A stretch of DNA of 45,226 nt from Oscillibacter sp. (lineage in GTDB: Bacteria; Bacillota; Clostridia; Oscillospirales; Oscillospiraceae). The stretch spans positions 1-45,226 of the forward strand of contig JAFYQM010000075.1 of the NCBI GenBank assembly GCA_017547085.1. Reading direction: 5' to 3'. Of this stretch, positions 39,398 through 45,226 are shown in pieces. The translations under genes were made by a program, and so were the position numbers. Every line of letters begins with the position of its first letter. The stretch's first letter is position 1. The notes under the pieces were generated by a model. The model was not told the DNA's origin. It saw only the letters and a program-made list of their open reading frames with translations, and did no database searches.

Positions 39398-39934
39398 ATG
39401 AAGAAATCCATCATCATTTCCGGTTTCGGCGGTCAGGGCGCTCTGGCCATCGGCAAGAATCTGGCAGAGGCCGGCATGACCGAGGGTCTCTATGTCACCT
39501 GGGCTCCCTCCTACGGTCCTGAAATGCGCGGCGGCACGGCCAACTGCTCCGTTGTACTCTCCGATGAGCCCATTGGCTCTCCGGTGTTCAACACCTCCAC
39601 GGAGCTGATTGCCCTGAACGAGCCTTCTCTCGCCAAGTTTGAATCCGGCGTTCTGCCCGGCGGCACCGTGTTCGTCAACAGCAACGTCATTTCTGAGAAG
39701 ATCCATCGGGACGATCTGACCGCCTATTACATTCCCTGCAATACCATCGCGCTGGAGATCGGCAATGAAAAGGTTGCTAACATGGTCATGCTGGGCGCCT
39801 ATGTGGCCGCTACTGGCGCCGTGAAGCCCGAGACCATCGAAACCATGATTCAGGAGATGTTTGCCGGCGCCAAGGCAAAATTTATCCCGCTGAATATCGA
39901 GGCCTTCCACCGCGGAATGGCCTGCATCGGATAA
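39398..39934 (+). CDS. 2-oxoacid:ferredoxin oxidoreductase gamma subunit
   Basis: A 178-residue CoA-binding-type subunit. The N-terminal Rossmann-like loop ISGFGGQGALAIGKNLAEA is diagnostic, followed by PSYGPEMRGGTANCSVVLSD. GGAGGTG precedes the ATG, which lies one base after the beta stop. It ends the oxidoreductase operon at a hairpin terminator. With ilvE following directly, an enzyme for branched-chain 2-oxoacids is a reasonable reading, but 2-oxoglutarate remains possible. Confidence 0.94.
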   Translation: MKKSIIISGFGGQGALAIGKNLAEAGMTEGLYVTWAPSYGPEMRGGTANCSVVLSDEPIGSPVFNTSTELIALNEPSLAKFESGVLPGGTVFVNSNVISEKIHRDDLTAYYIPCNTIALEIGNEKVANMVMLGAYVAATGAVKPETIETMIQEMFAGAKAKFIPLNIEAFHRGMACIG

Positions 39935-39951
39935 TTTTCCTTTCCTGTGCA

Positions 39952-39984
39952 GCGAGCCGGTGCCCGTCACCGGCTCGCTTTGCG
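39952..39984 (+). terminator. Terminator of the oxidoreductase operon
   Basis: GCGAGCCGGTG (39952-39962) and CACCGGCTCGC (39968-39978) pair perfectly over 11 bp, followed by TTTGCGATTT. Confidence 0.8.
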
Positions 39985-40014
39985 ATTTAGCGCTCCCTTT
40001 CGCAGCGATTTACC

Positions 40015-40184
40015 TTGACTTCAGCACTTTAAAAGCGTATAACTGAATGTAAGATTGGCGAATCTGTCAGCCGTGCAGTCACGGGACACGCCACGGCTGT
40101 TCGACTTTCGCCTGTTTCGCCCGCGTGCGGAATTGCGCGGAAGTTTTGTCTTTTTATCATTTATTTTGACAAGGAGAGTTTCAA
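40015..40184 (+). promoter_or_regulatory. ilvE promoter and structured leader
   Basis: TTGACT (40015-40020) and TATAAC (40038-40043) are 17 bp apart. The leader of about 130 bases that follows contains CAGCCGTG...CACGGCTG and a second CCGCG...CGCGG inverted repeat. No T-box element or riboswitch core known to me is seen, and no terminator precedes the AAGGAG site. Confidence 0.6.
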
Positions 40185-41261
40185 ATGCTGGATATCAAGA
40201 TCACCAAAACCACTGCCCCTAAGGCTAAACCCACCGACGAGACCAAGCTGGGCTTCGGCAAGATCTCCTCTGACCACATGTTCCTGATGGACTATTCTGT
40301 GGAGCAGGGCTGGCACGATCCCCGTATCGTTCCCTATGCTCCCTTCCAGCTGGATCCCGCCTGCGTGGTGTTCCACTATGCACAGGAGCTGTTTGAAGGT
40401 CTGAAGGCCTACCGCACCGCTGACAACAAGATCCAGCTGTTCCGCCCCGACTGCAACGGCCAGCGCTTCGCTGATTCTTCCGAGCGTATGTGCATCCCCA
40501 CTATCCCCGTGGAGGACTTCGTGCAGGCCTGTAAGGCTCTGGTGGAAGTGGAAAAGGATTGGGTCCCTCATACTGACGGTTCCTCTCTGTACATCCGTCC
40601 CTTCGTCATCGCCACCGACGTGGGCATGGGCGTTCACGCCAGCCACAACTACACCTTCTGCATCATCTGCTTCCCCTCCGGCGCTTACTATGCCGAGGGC
40701 ATCAACCCCGTCCGCATCTATGTGGAAGACGAGTACATCCGTGCCGCTCCCGGCCTGACCGGTTACGCCAAGTGCGGCGGCAACTACGCCGCTTCTCTGA
40801 AGGCCGGCGAGAAGGCTGCACAGCTGGGCTTTGCTCAGGTTCTGTGGCTGGACGGCATTGAGAAGAAGTACGTGGAGGAAGTCGGCGCCATGAACATCAT
40901 GTTCAAGATCGCCGGCAAGGTCTACACCGCCGCCTGCACCGGCACCGTTCTGCCCGGCGTCACCCGCCGCTCCATCATCGAAGTACTGCGTGACTGGGGT
41001 TATGAGGTCATTGAGGGCAAGCTGTCCATCGAAGACATCATGAAGGCCGGCAAGGACGGCACTCTGGAAGAAGTCTTCGGCACCGGTACCGCCGCTGTCA
41101 TCTCCCCCGTCAAGGAGCTGGACTGGAAGGGCGACAAGGTCTTCATCAACGATGGCAAGATTGGCGATGTTACCCAGAAGCTGTACGATACCCTCACCGG
41201 CATCCAGTGGGGCAAAATCGAGGACACCAAGGGCTGGATCGTTCCCGTCTGCGAGGGCTGA
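40185..41261 (+). CDS. ilvE: Branched-chain amino acid aminotransferase
   Basis: PLP transaminase of fold type IV that interconverts valine, leucine and isoleucine with their 2-oxoacids using glutamate/2-oxoglutarate. At 358 residues it belongs to the longer eukaryote-like BCAT group. The phosphate and substrate loop HYAQELFEGLKAYR is near residue 65, the Schiff-base lysine in GYAKCGGNYAASL near residue 195, and EEVGAMNIMFKI near residue 232. It has a separate promoter 3' of the 2-oxoacid oxidoreductase genes; the two could together interconvert branched-chain amino acids and acyl-CoAs. AAGGAG precedes the ATG. Confidence 0.96.
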   Translation: MLDIKITKTTAPKAKPTDETKLGFGKISSDHMFLMDYSVEQGWHDPRIVPYAPFQLDPACVVFHYAQELFEGLKAYRTADNKIQLFRPDCNGQRFADSSERMCIPTIPVEDFVQACKALVEVEKDWVPHTDGSSLYIRPFVIATDVGMGVHASHNYTFCIICFPSGAYYAEGINPVRIYVEDEYIRAAPGLTGYAKCGGNYAASLKAGEKAAQLGFAQVLWLDGIEKKYVEEVGAMNIMFKIAGKVYTAACTGTVLPGVTRRSIIEVLRDWGYEVIEGKLSIEDIMKAGKDGTLEEVFGTGTAAVISPVKELDWKGDKVFINDGKIGDVTQKLYDTLTGIQWGKIEDTKGWIVPVCEG

Positions 41262-41281
41262 TTCTTTTTAAAGAGCAAGTA

Positions 41282-41320
41282 AAACGACCCCGGAGAACTT
41301 TTGTTCTCCGGGGTCGTTTA
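41282..41320. terminator. Bidirectional terminator after ilvE
   Basis: Two 17-base arms (41282-41298 and 41303-41319) pair perfectly around TTTT, between ilvE and the converging exporter genes. Confidence 0.92.
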
Positions 41321-41326
41321 TTGCAA

Positions 41327-41767
41327 TTACGAAGCAGGTTTCTTTTGTTTGATGATAATCCGGGCCACGGATGCCACCAGCGAGCATCCCACAGCAATGG
41401 AGCCGGCAAAGGCCACGGTTTCCAGCCCCTTTTGCACAAACAGGCTGATATTGCCTCCAATCAGCGCCTCCAGTGTGTAGTAGATTCCTCCACCAGGCAC
41501 CAGGGGAATGATTCCGATCAGCAGAAACACGGTGGCCGGTGTTTTGAAAATCCGGGCAAACAATTCCGACAACAACGCAACCACGATGGTTGCAAGCAGC
41601 CCTCTAAGCACGCTGCTGCTTTCCGCCAGCAACAGGTAGACCAGCCAGCCAACCGCGCCGCAAAGCGAGGCACATAGAATATGACGCCATTGGCGCAGCT
41701 GAAATACAAAGGAAAATGCCGCACACCCTGCAAAGGCATACAGGCAGGGGAGAATGATCTCTTTCAT
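41327..41767 (-). CDS. Threonine/serine exporter ThrE, C-terminal-type subunit
   Basis: A 146-residue membrane protein with about four or five helices. It matches the short ThrE_2 (DUF3815) partner: AAFSFVFQLRQWRHILCASL, LLIGIIPLVPGGGIYYTLEA near residue 90 and a final hydrophobic segment. In Corynebacterium one long ThrE protein holds both halves; in Firmicutes the halves are split, as here. GGGAGG precedes the ATG. It lies 14 bp downstream of the larger subunit. Export of threonine or serine is by family only. Confidence 0.88.
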   Translation of the reverse strand: MKEIILPCLYAFAGCAAFSFVFQLRQWRHILCASLCGAVGWLVYLLLAESSSVLRGLLATIVVALLSELFARIFKTPATVFLLIGIIPLVPGGGIYYTLEALIGGNISLFVQKGLETVAFAGSIAVGCSLVASVARIIIKQKKPAS

Positions 41768-41781
41768 GCTTCATCCTCCCT

Positions 41782-42549
41782 TCATCCTATACCAACCACA
41801 GCAAACAGCCACGGCACCGCCATCAATGCCATCGCCACGCCGATGGTGATGCCCAGCGCCACGATCATCACCTCGGTCAAACGGACCACAGCCGTCAGGT
41901 AGTCTCCCGCCAGCATATCACGCATCATGTTGGTAATGGCCAGTCCCGGCACCAGCAGCATGATCGTACCGATGATGATCTTATCCACATGGGTAATGCC
42001 TCCTATCATCTGTAGGATGACCGGAAGAACCGTTGCAAACATCGCCGCCACCAGGTTCGTGAAAAAGCCATTGGCTTGCACGCTGTGCATAAACCCAACC
42101 GTTCGTTTTACAATCAAGCCGCAGAAAAACGCCACAACCGCATCCGGCAGGCAACCACCCCAGAACAACGTAAAAAAGAATGCCACGACTCCGTGGGCCA
42201 GATAATCCACCCAAGCAGGATAAACCGGGCTTGCAAGAATCTCCCGCAGCCGCTTTTCCGCCTCCTCCACAGCGGGTGGATCGGCACAGATCTCTCGGCA
42301 CAGCGCATTCAGCTTACGCAGCCGGTCCAGATGAATGGCTCCGGTTCGGATCCGCACGGATTTGGTATAGTTCCGTTCCTCCGTACGGATGTTTATGATG
42401 ACGCAGGACGGAATCGCAAATACCTCGGAATCCGAACAACCGTAGGCCGCCAGCAGCCGCTCCACACTCTCTTCCACGCGGCAGATCTCGGCGCCGTTGC
42501 GCATCAGCTGCCTTCCCAACTCACAGCTGAGATTCAACAATTTCTCCAT
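41782..42549 (-). CDS. Threonine/serine exporter ThrE, N-terminal-type subunit
   Basis: A 255-residue protein. The soluble N-terminal part begins MEKLLNLSCELGRQLMRNGA and has EICRVEESVERLLAAYG; the C-terminal part has five hydrophobic segments with GTIMLLVPGLAITNMMRD (ThrE, DUF1212). The ATG at 42549 is given because it opens on the family pattern; a TTG five codons earlier, directly at the stop of the previous gene, is possible as the binding site before either is weak. It follows the zinc-ribbon gene with almost no gap, so the three genes form one unit. Confidence 0.88.
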   Translation of the reverse strand: MEKLLNLSCELGRQLMRNGAEICRVEESVERLLAAYGCSDSEVFAIPSCVIINIRTEERNYTKSVRIRTGAIHLDRLRKLNALCREICADPPAVEEAEKRLREILASPVYPAWVDYLAHGVVAFFFTLFWGGCLPDAVVAFFCGLIVKRTVGFMHSVQANGFFTNLVAAMFATVLPVILQMIGGITHVDKIIIGTIMLLVPGLAITNMMRDMLAGDYLTAVVRLTEVMIVALGITIGVAMALMAVPWLFAVVGIG

Positions 42550-42564
42550 ATCACTCGCAACCAA

Positions 42565-42996
42565 TCAGGTTCTTGCCTCAATCTTTGCACCGCATTTGGG
42601 GCAGGTGATGATGATTTTCCCTTTTCCAACAGGCACACGGCAGATCGTTTTGCAGGCCTTACAGGTAAAATACTTATGTTCCTTATCCGCATGACGGGCC
42701 TTGGCTCCGGCATGATTGCTCTTCAGCTTCCATGCCCAATTCACCCACTTCTGGTTCTCCGCCCGCCGCTTATATAGGTTCTTGGAGAACATGCGGAAGA
42801 AGATCAGGAACATCACAGCATAGAACGCCAGACTGCACAGCACATTCAGGAACGGGATCTTCAGTCTCGAAATCAGGATCTGCAGTCCCCAGATCGCAAG
42901 ATATACATACACCAGCGCCCGGTTCAGCTGATCCATGCCGTTACGGCCATACATAAACCGTGCAAATGCATTTCGAAGATTCCGGAAAAAGCCCAT
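42565..42996 (-). CDS. Membrane protein with C-terminal zinc ribbon
   Basis: A 143-residue protein of unknown function. The N-terminal part is amphipathic (FRNLRNAFARFMYGRNGMDQ), followed by two membrane segments (about 28-45 and 48-68). A basic stretch and a C-terminal zinc ribbon follow, with CKAC near residue 114 and CPKC near residue 133. AAAGGAGT precedes the ATG at 42996; a longer form starts in a less likely place. It heads the unit with the two ThrE subunits. Similar proteins are found scattered in Clostridia, and a link to export is not established. Confidence 0.75.
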   Translation of the reverse strand: MGFFRNLRNAFARFMYGRNGMDQLNRALVYVYLAIWGLQILISRLKIPFLNVLCSLAFYAVMFLIFFRMFSKNLYKRRAENQKWVNWAWKLKSNHAGAKARHADKEHKYFTCKACKTICRVPVGKGKIIITCPKCGAKIEART

Positions 42997-43170
42997 ATGA
43001 TGACTCCTTTTCTGCCGTTTGGCTTTGAACTGCCCTTTATTGTACTCGCAAAGTTTTCCGCAGGCAACCATTTTTCGGGCAAATTTACAAAAAGGTCATT
43101 TCTTTCCACAGCGTACTGTGTTATATTTACTTATTGTTGAAAACATAAAAAGGAAGTGCAAACAATTACC

Positions 43171-45057
43171 ATGGCCAAGAAACAATTCAAAGCGGAATCC
43201 AAGCGACTGCTTGATCTGATGATCAACTCCATCTACACCCACAAGGAGATCTTCCTGCGGGAGATCATCTCCAACGCCAGCGACGCCTGCGACAAGCTGT
43301 GCTATCAGGCACTGACGGACGAAACCGTGGGCATGAAGCGCAAGGACTTCAAAATTGACCTCACTGTCGACAAAGCCGCCCGTCTGATCACCGTGTCCGA
43401 CAACGGCATCGGCATGGACAAGGCCGATTTGGAAAACAATCTGGGCGTGATCGCCTCCTCCGGTTCCTACCGCTTCAAGCAGGAAGTGGGCGAGGACGCC
43501 AAAAACACGGATGTAATCGGCCAGTTCGGCGTGGGCTTCTACTCCGCCTTTATGGTAGCCGACCACATTACGGTGGTCACCAAAAAGTTCGGCAGTGAAA
43601 CCGCTTATATGTGGCAGTCCTCCGGCGCGGACGGCTACTCCATCATCGAGTGCGAAAAAGACACGGTGGGTACCGATATCATCATGCATGTAAAGCCCGA
43701 CACCGATGAGGAGAAGTACAGCGAATTCCTGGATTCCTGGAAAATTCAGGAGCTGGTGCGCAAATACTCCGACTATGTCCGCTTCCCCATCCGCATGGAG
43801 GTCAGCAAGACCCGCAAGAAGGAAGGCCTGCCCGAAGACGCCGCGCCGGAATACGAGACCTACACGGAAGTGGAGACCCTCAACTCCATGGTACCCATCT
43901 GGCAGCGCCGCAAGTCCAGCGTGAAGCCGGAGGAATACAACAAGTTCTACCGCGACAAGTTCCGCGATTACACCGATCCCCAGCGCACCATCGTGGTGTC
44001 CGCCGAGGGTGCCGTCACTTACAAGGCGCTGCTGTTCGTCCCCGGCGCCACCCCCTTCAACTACTACACCCGCGAGTTCGAGCCGGGTCTGCAGCTGTAT
44101 TCCAGCGGCGTGCTGATTATGGACAAGTGCGGCGACCTGCTGCCGGAGCATTTCCGCTTCGTCCGCGGTGTGGTGGACTCCCCCGACCTCTCCCTGAACA
44201 TCTCCCGTGAGCTGCTGCAGCATGACCGTCAGCTGAAGGTCATTGCCGCCAATCTGGAGAAAAAGATCAAGGCCGACCTCACTAAAATGCTGAAGGACGA
44301 CCGCGCCGCCTACGAGACCTTCTGGCAGAACTTCGGCCGCCAGCTGAAGTACGGCACCGTCAGCGATTACGGCGCCCACAAGGAGCAGCTGCAGGATCTG
44401 CTGCTGTTCTGGTCCTCCACGGAAAAGAAGCTGGTGACGCTGGACGAGTATGTCTCCCGCATGAAGGAGGATCAGAAGTATATTTACTTCGCCTCCGGCG
44501 AGACCGTGGAGAAGATCGACAACCTGCCACAGACGGAGCTGCTGAAGGAATCTGGCACCGAAATCCTCTATTTCACCGACGAGTGGGATGAATTTGCCGC
44601 CCAGTCCGTCCAGAACTGGCAGGGTAAGGAGTTCCGCTCCGTGTTGGATCAGGAACTGGAAGAGGGCGACGCCAAACGTGCCGAGGAAACCGCCGACGCC
44701 CACAAGGCCGCCTTTGATTTCGTGAAGGAAACGCTGGGGGACAAGGTAGCCGCCGTTAAGGCCTCTGCCCGCCTGAAATCCCATCCCGTCTGCCTCACCG
44801 CAGGCGAGGGCCTCAGCTTTGAGATGGAGAAGTACTTCCAGTCCATGGAAGGCGGCTCCGCCTTCAAGGCCCAGCGGATTCTGGAGCTGAACGCCGACCA
44901 CGCCGCTTTCCGCGCACTGGAGACCGCCGTGACGGAAGACCCTGAAAAGGCGAGAAAGTACGCCGCCCTGCTCTACAATCAGGCCCTGCTGATCGCAGGT
45001 CTGCCGCTGGAGGATCCCTCCGGCTACACCGATCTGGTGTGTGAACTGATGAAATAA
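43171..45057 (+). CDS. htpG: Molecular chaperone HtpG (Hsp90)
   Basis: Cytosolic ATP-dependent chaperone of 628 residues, the usual size for bacterial Hsp90. The GHKL ATPase domain has FLREIISNASDACDKL near residue 30, ITVSDNGIGMDKADLENNLG near residue 75 and GQFGVGFYSAFMVAD near residue 120. The middle domain has SLNISRELLQHDRQLKVIA, with the catalytic arginine, and the C-terminal dimerisation domain follows. The ATG at 43171 matches the family start; AAAAGGAA is 15 or more bases away, and an in-frame GTG at 43156 lies closer to it than is optimal. No CIRCE element is seen upstream. Confidence 0.97.
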   Translation: MAKKQFKAESKRLLDLMINSIYTHKEIFLREIISNASDACDKLCYQALTDETVGMKRKDFKIDLTVDKAARLITVSDNGIGMDKADLENNLGVIASSGSYRFKQEVGEDAKNTDVIGQFGVGFYSAFMVADHITVVTKKFGSETAYMWQSSGADGYSIIECEKDTVGTDIIMHVKPDTDEEKYSEFLDSWKIQELVRKYSDYVRFPIRMEVSKTRKKEGLPEDAAPEYETYTEVETLNSMVPIWQRRKSSVKPEEYNKFYRDKFRDYTDPQRTIVVSAEGAVTYKALLFVPGATPFNYYTREFEPGLQLYSSGVLIMDKCGDLLPEHFRFVRGVVDSPDLSLNISRELLQHDRQLKVIAANLEKKIKADLTKMLKDDRAAYETFWQNFGRQLKYGTVSDYGAHKEQLQDLLLFWSSTEKKLVTLDEYVSRMKEDQKYIYFASGETVEKIDNLPQTELLKESGTEILYFTDEWDEFAAQSVQNWQGKEFRSVLDQELEEGDAKRAEETADAHKAAFDFVKETLGDKVAAVKASARLKSHPVCLTAGEGLSFEMEKYFQSMEGGSAFKAQRILELNADHAAFRALETAVTEDPEKARKYAALLYNQALLIAGLPLEDPSGYTDLVCELMK

Positions 45058-45062
45058 TAAAC

Positions 45063-45086
45063 ACGCCCTGACTTTCGTCAGGGCGT
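45063..45086 (+). terminator. htpG terminator hairpin
   Basis: ACGCCCTGAC and GTCAGGGCGT pair perfectly over 10 bp with a TTTC loop. It begins 5 bases after the htpG stop, but no T-run follows. Confidence 0.6.
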
Positions 45087-45101
45087 CAGTCTGTCGAGAA
45101 A

Positions 45102-45129
45102 CCCGGTTGCGCATCAAGCAGCAACCGGG
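45102..45129. repeat. Inverted repeat at the transposase gene end
   Basis: CCCGGTTGC (45102-45110) and GCAACCGGG (45121-45129) form a 9-bp stem. The repeat includes the transposase stop codon and may mark the IS end region or a terminator. Confidence 0.5.
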
Positions 45130-45226
45130 AATTTCATCATTATGGTGGAAAAGATCAACTCAAGTAAGCTAGGATGTGTGCTCTTCCATTTCCATTTTGC
45201 CAGTTTTTTGAGGTTCATGGCAGCAA
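45114..45226 (-). CDS. IS transposase, C-terminal end only
   Basis: The last 36 codons of a minus-strand gene that enters from the right edge. The text AAMNLKKLAKWKWKS is the typical C-terminal ending of DDE transposases of the IS1182-like group (FAAMNLKKLA). A short tail (LLELIFSTIMMKFPVAA) and stop follow. The rest of the element lies beyond the window. The left end of the IS must lie between the htpG terminator and the stop codon. Confidence 0.75.
   Translation of the reverse strand, partial: AAMNLKKLAKWKWKSTHPSLLELIFSTIMMKFPVAA

Noticed and set aside
40044..40184. T-box for a branched-chain tRNA before ilvE
   Set aside because: No GGTGG-type element and no terminator with T-run; kept only as an unassigned structured leader.
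43081..43170. CIRCE heat-shock element before htpG
   Set aside because: No TTAGCACTC-N9-GAGTGCTAA or near match in the intergenic region.
43096..45117. Long minus-strand ORF antisense to htpG (about 673 codons)
   Set aside because: Mirror of Hsp90 coding sequence in a GC-biased gene; low-complexity Gly/Val/His composition typical of shadows.

Overview
The window reads as a chromosomal segment of a low-to-moderate GC anaerobic Firmicute of class Clostridia, most likely an Oscillospirales-type gut bacterium. This rests on the combination of T-box leaders, strong AGGAGG ribosome binding sites, a ferredoxin-dependent 2-oxoacid oxidoreductase, an NhaC antiporter, Firmicute-type GalT and a YitT protein. 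Rank below class is inference. Gene density is high, intergenic gaps are short, and many transcription units end in perfect hairpin terminators.

Left part (1-18.4 kb). A truncated gap gene and two small membrane-protein genes lead into a complete Leloir module: galK-galE-galT on the minus strand, a LacI-type regulator and galM on the plus strand. Three near-identical 17-bp operators control the gal and regulator promoters. Next come a tiny independent transcription unit (27-codon ORF) and a stand-alone trpB under a tryptophan T-box followed by a second hairpin and a leader peptide. A decayed stretch follows, then a complete phosphate-uptake operon, pstS-pstC-pstA-pstB-phoU-regulator-kinase, whose promoter carries an 11-bp-phased PHO-type repeat. 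A DUF6809-like gene, a frameshifted zinc-motif pseudogene and tRNA-Leu(UAG) close the region. Degenerate tRNA-Leu fragments lie at 10.4 kb and 18.5 kb.

Middle part (18.6-31.2 kb). This holds a pyridoxal kinase, typA/bipA, a serA-type dehydrogenase with ACT domain, tRNA-Arg(CCU), a TrmH-family RNA methyltransferase, nhaC, an MscS channel, a methionine T-box (AUG specifier) driving metY-metA, a YitT protein, a trio of overlapping small genes (zinc-knuckle, coiled coil, sigma-region-4-like), and tRNA-Thr plus tRNA-Tyr.

Right part (31.2-45.2 kb). This holds an alpha/beta hydrolase, an ATC-hydrolase-family protein, an XRE-S24 (LexA-like) regulator preceded by three palindromes spaced exactly 31 bp apart, an SDR oxidoreductase, tRNA-Val(GAC), a nitroreductase-like protein and a GntR/FadR regulator. 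Divergent from the latter is an operon of a ParA-like ATPase with a four-subunit 2-oxoacid:ferredoxin oxidoreductase, followed by ilvE behind its own promoter and structured leader. A split ThrE-type exporter with a membrane zinc-ribbon protein, htpG, and the C-terminal end of an IS transposase complete the window.

The metabolic theme is amino-acid and sugar handling: galactose breakdown, indole-to-tryptophan conversion, serine and methionine synthesis, and branched-chain 2-oxoacid interconversion next to its transaminase. No CRISPR array, intact prophage or obvious defence system was seen. The best candidates for novelty are the trpB leader, the 31-bp-phased operator array, the small-gene trio, the 27-codon transcription unit and the tRNA-Leu-bounded segment.
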